Of a DNA stretch of 64,000 nucleotides, positions 8,621 through 19,178 are shown piece by piece (the stretch's first letter is position 1; every line of letters starts with the position of its first letter). The notes below the pieces were generated by a model. The model saw only the letters and a program-made list of their open reading frames with translations. It did no database searches and was not told where the DNA came from. Source of the DNA: Aeromonas molluscorum 848 (lineage in GTDB: Bacteria; Pseudomonadota; Gammaproteobacteria; Enterobacterales; Aeromonadaceae); the NCBI RefSeq assembly GCF_000388115.1, contig NZ_AQGQ01000001.1, positions 1 through 64,000 on the forward strand. The letters are read 5' to 3'. A program made the position numbers and the translations under genes.

Positions 8621-9952
8621 ATGGACAGTATCAAGGGTTGGATGGATGCCAACCGAATCACGGAAGTGGAATGTCTGATACCGGATTTCACCGGCAACGC
8701 CCGGGGGAAGATAATTCCGGCCAGCAAGTTTCTGCGTGAGGGTGGCATGCGCCTGCCCGAAGTTATTTTCATCCAGACAGTGACCGGGGACTACCCGGAT
8801 GATGACAGCATGATAGACCCGCTGGAGCGGGACATGCACCTCTTCCCCGACCCCAACACCATACGTTTCGTGCCCTGGGCGCTGGAGCCCACCGCGCAGG
8901 TGATCCACGACTGTTTCGACACCAGCGGCAACCTGATCGACATAGCGCCACGTTCGGTATTGCGCCGGGTGCTCTCCTGCTTCGACAAGCAGGGCTGGAA
9001 ACCCGTGGTTGCACCCGAACTGGAGTTCTATCTGGTCAAGCGCAACGAAGATCCTGACTATCCCCTGGTGCCCCCCATTGGCCGCAATGGCCGTCCGGAG
9101 ACAGCCCGCCAGTCATTCAGTATCGATGCGGTCAACGAATTCGATCCCATCTTCGAGGACATGTACGACTACTGCGAGGCGCAGAATCTGGAGGTGGATA
9201 CCCTGGTTCACGAGTCCGGTGCCGCCCAGATGGAGATCAACTTCCTCCATGGGGATGCCATCGAGCTGGCCGATCAGGTGTTCCTGTTCAAACGCACCAT
9301 GCGTGAGGCCGCGCACCGCCACGGCATCTACGCCACCTTTATGGCCAAGCCCATGAGCGACGAGCCGGGTTCGGCCATGCATATCCACCAGAGTCTGGTT
9401 GATAGCGAGGGGCGCAACCTGTTTGGCACCGAGAATGGCGGCAACACCGAACTCTTCCTGCATTTCATCGCCGGCTTGCAGAAATACACGCCGGCCGTGA
9501 CGGCGCTGCTGGCACCGAACGTCAACTCCTACCGCCGCCTGACGTTCGGTGAGAGTGCGCCACGCAACGTGCAATGGGGGGTGGAGAACCGCACCTGCGG
9601 ACTGCGGGTTCCTTACTCGGACGCCAATGCGCGTCGGGTCGAGAACCGCTTCGCCGGTGCCGATGCCAACCCTTATCTGGCTCTGGCTGCCACCCTGGCC
9701 TGCGGTTTTCTCGGCATGCAGGAGAAGCTCATGCCCCTGCCCGAGATGAAGACCAGCGCCTATGACTTGCCCTATAGCCTGCCGCGCACTCTGGAGGAGG
9801 CCCTGAGCCACCTGGAACATTGCGATCCCATCAAGGAGATGCTGGGTGAGCGCTTCGTCGAGGCCTTCGTTGCGGTCAAGCGCAAGGAATACGAGACCTA
9901 CTTCGGGGTGATCAGTCGCTGGGAGCGTGAATTCCTGCTGTTGAACGTCTAA
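8621..9952 (+). CDS. puuA: Gamma-glutamyl-polyamine synthetase (glutamine synthetase family)
   Basis: A 443-residue glutamine-synthetase-fold ligase that probably joins glutamate to putrescine or another polyamine at the expense of ATP. Recognisable glutamine synthetase motifs are APELEFYLV, QMEINFLHGDAIELADQVF, the GSAMHIHQSL histidine motif, NSYRRL and the ENRTCGLRVPYS segment. The start at 8621 (MDSIKGW) has a weak GGGG site 6 bases upstream; an in-frame ATG at 8594 has none. It heads an operon with an aminotransferase and a polyamine ABC importer, the same order as spuB-spuC-spuDEFGH of Pseudomonas, which supports the polyamine substrate. Confidence 0.83.
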   Translation: MDSIKGWMDANRITEVECLIPDFTGNARGKIIPASKFLREGGMRLPEVIFIQTVTGDYPDDDSMIDPLERDMHLFPDPNTIRFVPWALEPTAQVIHDCFDTSGNLIDIAPRSVLRRVLSCFDKQGWKPVVAPELEFYLVKRNEDPDYPLVPPIGRNGRPETARQSFSIDAVNEFDPIFEDMYDYCEAQNLEVDTLVHESGAAQMEINFLHGDAIELADQVFLFKRTMREAAHRHGIYATFMAKPMSDEPGSAMHIHQSLVDSEGRNLFGTENGGNTELFLHFIAGLQKYTPAVTALLAPNVNSYRRLTFGESAPRNVQWGVENRTCGLRVPYSDANARRVENRFAGADANPYLALAATLACGFLGMQEKLMPLPEMKTSAYDLPYSLPRTLEEALSHLEHCDPIKEMLGERFVEAFVAVKRKEYETYFGVISRWEREFLLLNV

Positions 9953-10018
9953 CCCCACACATCAGGGGAGGCCGACAGGGTCTCCCCCGCTCATATCGAA
10001 GGAACCGAGGAGCAATTC

Positions 10019-11377
10019 ATGTCGAATACCAAAGAGTGGCAGCAACAAGACGCCAGCCACCATCTGCACCCCTTTACCCATTTTCAGGCCCTGAACCAGA
10101 AAGGCAGCCGCATCATCACCGGGGCGCAAGGGGTCTATCTCGAAGACTCCGAAGGGCACAAGATCCTCGATGGCATGGCGGGTCTCTGGTGCGTCAACAT
10201 GGGTTATGGCCGCCAGGAACTGGTGGACGCGGCCACCAAGCAGATGCAGCAGTTGCCTTATTACAACCTCTTCTTCCAGACCAGCCACCCGCCTGCGGTG
10301 CAGCTTGCCACCCTGCTGGCCGAGGTGACGCCGGCCCACCTCAATCGCGTCTTCTTCACCGGGTCTGGTTCCGAGTGCAACGATACTGTGCTGCGCATGG
10401 TGCGTCACTATTGGGCGAGCCTGGGGCAACCGGACAAGCAGGTGATCATCAGTCGCCATAACGCCTACCACGGATCCACTGTGGCCGGTGCCAGCCTGGG
10501 CGGCATGTCTGGCATGCACGCCCAGGGCGGTCTGCCGATCCCGGGCATAGTGCATATCGATCAGCCCTATCACTTCGGTGAAGGCCAGGGCATGAGCCCC
10601 CATGACTTTGGGCTGGCACGGGCTCGCCAACTGGAAGAGAAGATCCTGGCGCTGGGGGTGGACAAGGTGGCGGCCTTCATCGGCGAGCCCATTCAGGGCG
10701 CCGGGGGCGTCATCATTCCACCGGACAGCTACTGGCCCGAGATCCAGCGTATCTGTGACAAATACGGCATCTTGCTCATCGCCGACGAGGTGATTTGCGG
10801 CTTTGGCCGGACCGGCCACTGGTTTGCCAGTGAGGGATTTGGCATCAAGCCCGACCTGATGTGTCTGGCCAAGGGGATCACTTCGGGCTACCTGCCCATG
10901 GGGGCCGTCATGGTCGGCGACAGGGTCGCCAAGGTATTGATCGAGCAGGGCGGCGAGTTCAATCACGGTTTCACCTACTCGGGTCATCCGGTTGCCTGCG
11001 CCGTGGCCATTGCCAATATCCAGCTTATGCAAAGTGAAAGCATAGTTAAGCGGGTGCATGATAGTATCGGCCCCTATTTGCAGCGTCGCTGGAGCGAACT
11101 GGCTGATCATCCCATCGTTGGGGAAACCCGGGGCAAGGGTTTGGTGGCCGCGCTGGAAATAGTGCAGGACAAGGGGACAAATGCTCGCTTCCCGGCCTCG
11201 GCCAATGCGGGTATGACCTGTAGAGAGTTCTGCTTTAACAATGGCTTGGTGATGAGGGCTGTCGGCGATACCATGATCATATCGCCCCCCTTGGTGATCA
11301 CCGAGGAACAGGTTGATGAATTGGTCGATTTGGCCAGGCGCAGTTTAGATCTGACGGCAGAGAGGCTGGCAGGTTAA
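10019..11377 (+). CDS. spuC: Putrescine/polyamine:pyruvate aminotransferase
   Basis: A 452-residue class III pyridoxal-phosphate aminotransferase. The Asp that contacts the cofactor ring is in LLIADEVICGFGRTG, and the Schiff-base Lys is in CLAKGITSGYLPMGA. The N-terminal segment DGMAGLWCVNMGYGRQEL and HNAYHGST are typical of the omega-transaminases that act on putrescine, cadaverine or spermidine with pyruvate as acceptor. GAGGAG lies 6 bases before the ATG. It follows the ligase gene by 66 bases and precedes two polyamine-binding proteins. Confidence 0.87.
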   Translation: MSNTKEWQQQDASHHLHPFTHFQALNQKGSRIITGAQGVYLEDSEGHKILDGMAGLWCVNMGYGRQELVDAATKQMQQLPYYNLFFQTSHPPAVQLATLLAEVTPAHLNRVFFTGSGSECNDTVLRMVRHYWASLGQPDKQVIISRHNAYHGSTVAGASLGGMSGMHAQGGLPIPGIVHIDQPYHFGEGQGMSPHDFGLARARQLEEKILALGVDKVAAFIGEPIQGAGGVIIPPDSYWPEIQRICDKYGILLIADEVICGFGRTGHWFASEGFGIKPDLMCLAKGITSGYLPMGAVMVGDRVAKVLIEQGGEFNHGFTYSGHPVACAVAIANIQLMQSESIVKRVHDSIGPYLQRRWSELADHPIVGETRGKGLVAALEIVQDKGTNARFPASANAGMTCREFCFNNGLVMRAVGDTMIISPPLVITEEQVDELVDLARRSLDLTAERLAG

Positions 11378-11418
11378 TCGAGCCCTGGCCCGATTGCCGT
11401 GCGCATACATTTGCTTAG

Positions 11419-12528
<1,110 letters not shown>

Positions 12529-12537
12529 CCGCAATAC

Positions 12538-12567
12538 CCCTCCCGGTCTGCCGTTTGGCCGGGAGGG
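12538..12567 (+). repeat. Intercistronic hairpin between the two polyamine-binding protein genes
   Basis: CCCTCCCGG (12538-12546) pairs with CCGGGAGGG (12559-12567) across a 12-base loop, 9 bases after the stop codon. No T-tract follows, so it is more likely an mRNA stability or processing element than a terminator. Confidence 0.55.
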
Positions 12568-12635
12568 TACCCACCCAGGTGGGCAGACGACCGTATGGAT
12601 GCGGAACCTCTCTTCCAAGGACATAAAGGAGTTAA

Positions 12636-13724
<1,089 letters not shown>

Positions 13725-13727
13725 CCT

Positions 13728-13756
13728 TGGCGCCCGCTTGGGCGCCAGTTGTTTTT
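13728..13756 (+). terminator. Terminator-like hairpin between binding protein and transporter genes
   Basis: Stem TGGCGCCC/GGGCGCCA (13728-13735 with 13740-13747), tetraloop GCTT, then GTTGTTTTT. It begins 4 bases after the stop of the second binding protein. It probably acts as a leaky terminator that keeps expression of the binding proteins above that of the membrane components. Confidence 0.7.
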
Positions 13757-13802
13757 ATGGATTGACCCTCTGGTCACTATTTCAAGTCGGGAGTGAGTGG
13801 TA

Positions 13803-14957
13803 ATGGCAATAGCCTCCAGCGCCTATAAGAAAGCCCTCGAGGGCAGCCAGCAACCCAAAGAGGTGCTGGTAAAAATAGACAGGATCAGCAAGCAGTTCGA
13901 TGAGACCCTGGCGGTCGACAATGTCTCGCTGACCATCAACAAGGGCGAGATCTTTGCCCTGCTCGGCGGTTCCGGCTCGGGGAAATCCACCCTGTTGCGG
14001 ATGCTGGCAGGCTTCGAGCGCCCAACTGAGGGGCGGCTCTTCCTCGATGGGGTCGACATCACCGACATGCCGCCCTACGAGCGTCCGATCAATATGATGT
14101 TCCAGTCCTACGCCCTGTTCCCGCACATGTCGGTGGCCCAGAACATCGCCTTCGGCCTCAAGCAGGACGGTCTGGCCAAGGCCGAGATTGACGCCCGGGT
14201 CGAGGAGATGCTCAAGCTGGTGCAGATGAGCCAGTATGCCAAGCGCAAACCCCATCAGCTCTCGGGCGGCCAGCGCCAGCGGGTCGCCCTGGCCCGCTCT
14301 CTGGCAAAACGCCCCAAGCTGCTGCTGCTCGATGAGCCTATGGGGGCACTGGACAAGAAGTTACGCTCTCAAATGCAGCTCGAGCTGGTGGAGATCATCG
14401 AACGGGTGGGGGTGACCTGCGTCATGGTGACCCATGATCAGGAAGAGGCCATGACCATGGCCGAGCGCATCGCCATCATGCACCTGGGCTGCATCGAGCA
14501 GATTGGCAGCCCGAAAGACATCTACGAGACCCCGGTCAGTCGGCAGGTGTGTGAGTTCATCGGCAACGTCAATCTGTTTGATGGCTTGCTGGTGGCGGAT
14601 GAGCAGGATCATGCCATCATCGCCTGTGTGGATCTGGAGCAACCCATCTATGTGGGTCACGGCATCAGCTCTCGCGCCGAGAACAAGAAAGTCTCCTACG
14701 CTCTGCGCCCCGAGAAGCTGCTGATGAGCACTCAGAAGCCAAGCGAGCTCGAGCATCCCGACTTCAACTGGACCAAGGGAGAGGTCTACGATATCGCCTA
14801 TCTGGGCGGTCATTCCGTTTATCACATCCAGCTGCCCTCGGGCAAAATTGTGCAGGCCTTCATCGCCAATGCCGAACGTCACGGCAAGCGGCCAACCTGG
14901 GATGACCAGGTGTTCCTCTACTGGGAAGATGACAGCGGCGTGGTATTGCAATCATGA
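13803..14957 (+). CDS. potG: Polyamine ABC transporter ATPase (PotG/SpuF)
   Basis: A 384-residue ATPase that powers polyamine import. The Walker A motif GGSGSGKST is at residues 55-63. The signature motif is HQLSGGQRQRVALARSL, and Walker B is LLLLDEPMGALD. A C-terminal TOBE-like domain follows residue 240. The ATG at 13803 is preferred (GGGAG 9 bases upstream) over a GTG at 13797, which would lie only 3 bases from the site. The stop overlaps the next start as ATGA. Confidence 0.92.
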   Translation: MAIASSAYKKALEGSQQPKEVLVKIDRISKQFDETLAVDNVSLTINKGEIFALLGGSGSGKSTLLRMLAGFERPTEGRLFLDGVDITDMPPYERPINMMFQSYALFPHMSVAQNIAFGLKQDGLAKAEIDARVEEMLKLVQMSQYAKRKPHQLSGGQRQRVALARSLAKRPKLLLLDEPMGALDKKLRSQMQLELVEIIERVGVTCVMVTHDQEEAMTMAERIAIMHLGCIEQIGSPKDIYETPVSRQVCEFIGNVNLFDGLLVADEQDHAIIACVDLEQPIYVGHGISSRAENKKVSYALRPEKLLMSTQKPSELEHPDFNWTKGEVYDIAYLGGHSVYHIQLPSGKIVQAFIANAERHGKRPTWDDQVFLYWEDDSGVVLQS

Positions 14958-15859
14958 CCCCACTGAGACGACTCAAGCGGTTAGGGGGCCGCCAGCTGGT
15001 GATCGGCATCCCCTTCTTCTGGCTGTTTCTCTTCTTCCTGCTGCCCTTCATCATAGTGGTGAAGATAAGCTTCGCCGAAGCGGACGTGGCCATACCTCCT
15101 TACACAGACGTGGTGAGCTGGGCCGATGATCAGCTCACCATCTTGCTGAATCTGGGCAACTATGTGCTGCTCGGCGATGATGATCTCTATCTGGCGGCCT
15201 ATCTGGGATCGCTCAAGATGGCGTTCTTCAGCACCCTCATCTGCTTGCTGGTTGGCTACCCCATGGCGTATGCCATCGCCCGGGCCAGCAAGGAGAATCA
15301 GACGGTACTGCTGCTGTTGATCATGATGCCGACCTGGACTGCCATCCTGATCCGGGTTTATGCCTGGATGGGTATTCTTAGCAACAATGGCCTGCTCAAC
15401 GGTTTCTTGATGAACATGGGGCTCATCAGTGAACCCATCCAGATCCTCAATACCAACCTGGCGGTTTATATCGGCGTGGTTTACTCCTATCTGCCCTTCA
15501 TGATCCTGCCGCTCTACGCCAACCTGGTGAAGCACGACATGAGTCTGCTGGAAGCCGCTGCCGACCTGGGTTCGAGCGACGTCAACAGCTTCTGGAAGAT
15601 CACTGTACCGCTCTCCAAGAACGGCATCATTGCCGGCTGCATGCTGGTGTTCATTCCAGTGGTGGGCGAATTTGTCATCCCCGAACTGCTCGGCGGTCCC
15701 GAGACCCTGATGATCGGCAAGGTGATGTGGCAGGAGTTCTTCAACAACCGTGACTGGCCCGTAGCCTCGGCCCTGGCCGTAGTCATGCTGGTAGTACTGA
15801 TCATTCCTATCATTCTGTTCAACCGTAACCAGGCCAAAGAGCTGGAGGGCAAGGCATGA
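14954..15859 (+). CDS. potH: Polyamine ABC transporter permease (PotH/SpuG)
   Basis: A 301-residue inner-membrane permease with about six hydrophobic segments; the first spans roughly residues 15-37 (IGIPFFWLFLFFLLPFIIVV). The EAA loop that docks with the ATPase is visible as LLEAAADLGSSDVNSFWKITVPL. The gene overlaps both neighbours by 4 bases (ATGA), which indicates translational coupling within the operon. Confidence 0.92.
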   Translation: MTPLRRLKRLGGRQLVIGIPFFWLFLFFLLPFIIVVKISFAEADVAIPPYTDVVSWADDQLTILLNLGNYVLLGDDDLYLAAYLGSLKMAFFSTLICLLVGYPMAYAIARASKENQTVLLLLIMMPTWTAILIRVYAWMGILSNNGLLNGFLMNMGLISEPIQILNTNLAVYIGVVYSYLPFMILPLYANLVKHDMSLLEAAADLGSSDVNSFWKITVPLSKNGIIAGCMLVFIPVVGEFVIPELLGGPETLMIGKVMWQEFFNNRDWPVASALAVVMLVVLIIPIILFNRNQAKELEGKA

Positions 15860-16698
15860 AGCGCATCAATTTTCCCAGCCTGATGCTGGTGCTCGGCTTG
15901 CTGTTTATCTACCTGCCCATGCTCATCATGGTGATCTACTCCTTCAACGCCTCCAAGTTGGTGACTGTCTGGGGAGGCTGGTCCCTGAAGTGGTATTTTG
16001 GGCTGCTCGAGAATACCCAGCTGATGACGGCCGTGATGCGCTCTCTGGAGATCGCCTTCTACACCGCCATCGCCGCGGTGGCATTGGGTACCCTGGCCGC
16101 CTTCGTGCTGACCCGCATTGCCAACTTCAAGGGGCGTACGCTATTTGGCGGCATGGTTACGGCCCCCCTGGTCATGCCTGAAGTGATCACCGGTCTGTCG
16201 TTGTTGTTGCTGTTCGTGGCCATGGCCCAGCTGGTTGGCTGGCCTGCCGAACGCGGCATGATGACCATCTGGATCGCTCACACCACCTTCTGTACCGCTT
16301 ATGTGGCTGTGGTGGTGTCGGCGCGGTTGCGGGAGTTGGATCTCTCCATCGAGGAGGCGGCCATGGATCTGGGTGCCAAACCCTGGAAGGTGTTCTTTCT
16401 GATCACCATCCCCATGATTGCTCCTTCGCTGGCCGCTGGTGGCATGATGTCGTTCGCCCTGTCGCTGGATGACTTGGTGCTCGCCAGCTTCGTCTCCGGG
16501 CCTGGCTCCACCACGCTGCCGATGGAGGTATTCTCTGCGGTGCGCCTGGGGGTCAAGCCGGAGATCAACGCGGTGGCGAGCCTGATATTGCTCTCCGTCT
16601 CCATCTTCACCTTCACCAGCTGGTTCGTGATGGCCCGGGCCGAGAAGCGGCGCCGGGCGGAAATCTCCCAGATGCTGCAGATGCAGTCGGTGACCTGA
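15856..16698 (+). CDS. potI: Polyamine ABC transporter permease (PotI/SpuH)
   Basis: A 280-residue second permease subunit. Hydrophobic segments begin with LMLVLGLLFIYLPMLIMVIYSF. The EAA motif reads IEEAAMDLGAKPWKVFFLITIPM. The conserved LDDLVLASFVSGPG segment is typical of PotI and PotC. It is the last clear member of the polyamine operon; yiiM follows after 43 bases, with a hairpin between them. Confidence 0.92.
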   Translation: MKRINFPSLMLVLGLLFIYLPMLIMVIYSFNASKLVTVWGGWSLKWYFGLLENTQLMTAVMRSLEIAFYTAIAAVALGTLAAFVLTRIANFKGRTLFGGMVTAPLVMPEVITGLSLLLLFVAMAQLVGWPAERGMMTIWIAHTTFCTAYVAVVVSARLRELDLSIEEAAMDLGAKPWKVFFLITIPMIAPSLAAGGMMSFALSLDDLVLASFVSGPGSTTLPMEVFSAVRLGVKPEINAVASLILLSVSIFTFTSWFVMARAEKRRRAEISQMLQMQSVT

Positions 16699-16708
16699 GT
16701 CTGATAAG

Positions 16709-16749
16709 ATCCGCATTCTCTCGTCAATCAGGAGGATGAGAATGCGGAT
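16709..16749 (+). promoter_or_regulatory. 12-bp hairpin enclosing the yiiM ribosome-binding site
   Basis: ATCCGCATTCTC (16709-16720) and its exact complement GAGAATGCGGAT (16738-16749) flank a 17-base loop. The loop holds the AGGAGG site (16730-16735) and the 3' arm contains the start codon (16742). Folding would bury the start codon, so it may restrain translation of yiiM or separate it from the operon. Confidence 0.6.
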
Positions 16750-17449
16750 TTCCCTCTTCAGTGGTCATGGTGCCGAGCTGGCTCCCGGTCTTGTCAGCGC
16801 AATCCACAAGTCAGCGGTGACGGACGACGTTTTTTGCTCCTTTCTGGGGCTGAGCGGCGACGAGCAGACCGATACTCGCCATCACGGCGGCATCGAGCGC
16901 GCCCTGCACTACTACCCCGCCGAACATTATTCCTGGTGGCAGACCTGGCAACAGGCCATGGCGCTTTCCGAGCCCAATACTCCCTGGCAACCGGCTGCCT
17001 TCGGTGAAAATATCTCCGGGGTTGGTTTGACCGAAACCGATGCCTGCATCGGTGATGTCTATCGGCTCGGTGAGACTCTCATTCAGATCAGCCAGCCGCG
17101 ATCTCCCTGCTTCAAGCTCAACCTGCGCTTTGGTTATGCCCAGCTCTCCCAGGTGATGCAGCTCAGTGGCCGCTGTGGCTGGCTGCTGCGGGTGTTGGAG
17201 GAGGGAGTGATAGCGCCGGATGCCGAGTTGATCCTGGTCGATCGCCCCTATCCTGCCTTAAGCGTGAAGCGCTGCGCCGACATACTGTTCAATCAGGTGC
17301 GCAATGAAGATGATCTGCTGCTGCTCACCGAGACTCCGGCACTGTCTCCCGGTTGGCGGCAGCATGCGGCCCATTGGTTGGAGCATGGCACTGTCGCCGA
17401 CTGGCGCCGTCGTCTACTGGGGCCGGAAGCGTTTCGCCCTGTGATATGA
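16742..17449 (+). CDS. yiiM: MOSC domain protein YiiM (6-N-hydroxylaminopurine reductase type)
   Basis: A 235-residue protein with an N-terminal MOSC domain, a molybdenum-cofactor binding fold. Diagnostic segments are GDEQTDTRHHGGIERALHYYP, FGENISGVGLTE and ISQPRSPCFKLNLRFG, whose Cys corresponds to the Mo ligand position of YiiM. E. coli YiiM helps detoxify N-hydroxylated bases such as 6-N-hydroxylaminopurine. The ATG at 16742 lies 6 bases from AGGAGG; an ATG at 16736 touches the site and is not used. Confidence 0.87.
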   Translation: MRISLFSGHGAELAPGLVSAIHKSAVTDDVFCSFLGLSGDEQTDTRHHGGIERALHYYPAEHYSWWQTWQQAMALSEPNTPWQPAAFGENISGVGLTETDACIGDVYRLGETLIQISQPRSPCFKLNLRFGYAQLSQVMQLSGRCGWLLRVLEEGVIAPDAELILVDRPYPALSVKRCADILFNQVRNEDDLLLLTETPALSPGWRQHAAHWLEHGTVADWRRRLLGPEAFRPVI

Positions 17450-17571
17450 GCATTACTGGGATGACTCGGCTGACCGAGATGCGCCTGTTTGGACGGGGTG
17501 ATGACGCACAACGCCCATCGTGCAATCATTGAGCTAACCATGGCTTTTTTGTACGTTAACTGAAAAAAGAC

Positions 17572-17600
17572 TTGTGCCTAGTGCGGGCTTTAGGTAAATT
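17572..17600 (+). promoter_or_regulatory. Promoter of tRNA-Pro
   Basis: -35 TTGTGC (17572-17577), a 17-base spacer and -10 TAAATT (17595-17600). A GC-rich discriminator CTCGCCCCGC follows, as is usual for growth-rate- and ppGpp-controlled stable-RNA promoters. Confidence 0.55.
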
Positions 17601-17616
17601 CTCGCCCCGCAGACAT

Positions 17617-17693
<77 letters not shown>

Positions 17694-17700
17694 TATTTAG

Positions 17701-17728
17701 AAAAGGCCGCTCAATAGAGCGGCCTTTT
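17701..17728 (+). terminator. Terminator of tRNA-Pro
   Basis: Stem AAAAGGCCGCTC / GAGCGGCCTTTT with loop AATA, 7 bases after the tRNA end. Confidence 0.9.
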
Positions 17729-17812
17729 CGCATTCTGTCATTCGGCAATGTTCCACTTGGCCCTCGGTATTGCACTCGCAACCCTGGCTCTCCCTTCATC
17801 TTTGCCTCGCGT

Positions 17813-17845
17813 GAAGAAAAAGTAGGGCCACCGCTCGGTGGCCCT
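17813..17845 (-). terminator. Terminator of the AbiTii-like gene
   Basis: Stem AGGGCCACCG/CGGTGGCCCT (17824-17833 with 17836-17845), followed on the minus strand by ACTTTTTCTT. It lies about 95 bases after the stop of the minus-strand gene. Confidence 0.7.
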
Positions 17846-17941
17846 GGGTGAGACCTGTGGTAGATCCCGTGATCTTTCAGATTTTAACTCGCTCACTATG
17901 GGTCTTGTCTATGGTGCCCTCCTTGCGCGCCAGGCGCTCAC

Positions 17942-18469
17942 TCAGATATGCCAATGGCTGTGCTGCAACGCCTTGAAGCTGTGTTGTGGTTGCAGAGCCG
18001 CGTGCTTGGGATACTCACTGATGAAGTGTTCAATGCCTTCCATCAGTCGCATCCGCAACGAAGAAACGGGCTCGTGCCAGGCTTGCAGACAGAGGTGACC
18101 GGGGATCAACAAGGCTTGGTATTGCTTCTTGAGATCGACGGGCCAAGGCTCTATACCGGAACTGGGATGCAGTAAATAGTGGGCGGCAGGGGCGCGGGCA
18201 TAAATGAACTGAACATTGGCCAAATCGCGTTGGCATAGCGTTTGACTGCCGATATGGCAAGTCAGATAGCGTCCTGTGTTCAGATCCAGAAAGTGACCAC
18301 GTTGCCGACAGGGGACGATGCGGTACCAGGGCAGTTGAGCATCCGGGGCATAGCCCTGAAGCTCCTGTTCAAGCCAGTGGCGACACTCGGGTGTCTGCAC
18401 CTCATTGCACATGGACTCAAGTTGCTGCAACAAGACACTGGGTGATGCAACTGCCAGACTCGCACTCAT
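17942..18469 (-). CDS. Uncharacterised protein with AbiTii-like N-terminal domain
   Basis: A 175-residue protein. Residues 10-65 (LLQQLESMCNEV.., then CRHWLEQELQGY and LPWYRIVP) fit the AbiTii domain, a small helical domain named after a lactococcal phage abortive-infection protein and often fused to other modules. The C-terminal half (KKQYQALLIPG, RLMEGIEHFISEYP) is not recognised. The start at 18469 has GGGAG 6 bases upstream; an open frame extends to 18580 but runs through AT-rich promoter-like DNA. No toxin or nuclease motif is visible. The upstream 120 bases are markedly more AT-rich than the surrounding genes. Confidence 0.55.
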   Translation of the reverse strand: MSASLAVASPSVLLQQLESMCNEVQTPECRHWLEQELQGYAPDAQLPWYRIVPCRQRGHFLDLNTGRYLTCHIGSQTLCQRDLANVQFIYARAPAAHYLLHPSSGIEPWPVDLKKQYQALLIPGHLCLQAWHEPVSSLRMRLMEGIEHFISEYPKHAALQPQHSFKALQHSHWHI

Positions 18470-18589
18470 CTCCTTCTCCCTTTTGCATGACAATCCCGAC
18501 TTCCAGTATGGACCCGATGATGACGAGAGGGAGGGGAATCTAATGATTAAAAATGGATTAGCATCGCTGTTTTTATGCAATCAAGGCGT

Positions 18590-19054
18590 TTAGCCAACCA
18601 GATAAGTGCCGGTGCCGAAGGCGATATGAGTCCCCTCTTCATTGTGCAGCTCCATGCGGGCAACGGCTACCTTGCTGCCGGATCGGATGATGTGGGCGGT
18701 GGCGATAAACTCGGTGCCCCGGCCAGGGCGCAGATAGTCCACCCGCAGGTCTATGGTGCCGAGGCGGGAGAAGCGCTCCTTCAGATAGCTGGGGGAGAAC
18801 TCCTCCAGTTCATCGAGGCAGGAAGCGGCCACTATCATGCCCCCTGCCACATCAAGCAGGCTGGCGGTGACGCCGCCGTGCAAGATGTTGTGGAAGGGGT
18901 TGCCGACCAGTTTCTCCTCCATGCTGATACGCAACTCGACCCGTTCGAAGTCGTAGTGGGTCACCCGGATGCCCAGCAGCTGGTTGAATGGCATCTGCTG
19001 GGCAAACAGTTTGGCAATGCCACCGAGCGCCATCTTTTTCATCATCTCTTTCAT
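18590..19054 (-). CDS. yigI: Hotdog-fold acyl-CoA thioesterase YigI
   Basis: A 154-residue single hotdog domain of the PaaI type. The active-site region is NPFHNILHGGVTASLLDVAGG, followed by DLRVDYLRPGRGTEFIATAHI, the long central strand. YigI of E. coli hydrolyses medium- and long-chain acyl-CoA and is also found near recQ, as here, where recQ is divergent 124 bases away. Conserved neighbourhood and sequence agree. Confidence 0.85.
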   Translation of the reverse strand: MKEMMKKMALGGIAKLFAQQMPFNQLLGIRVTHYDFERVELRISMEEKLVGNPFHNILHGGVTASLLDVAGGMIVAASCLDELEEFSPSYLKERFSRLGTIDLRVDYLRPGRGTEFIATAHIIRSGSKVAVARMELHNEEGTHIAFGTGTYLVG

Positions 19055-19178
19055 CGATCAATCCCTGAGCAAGCCGAGTAAAAACTCCAGCCAGTCTGCA
19101 ACAAGGAATTAACATCCGCAATGGCAGGTTTATTGTGGGGGCCCGCTGCTTTAGAATGGCGGCCCCAGAGGAGAGACC

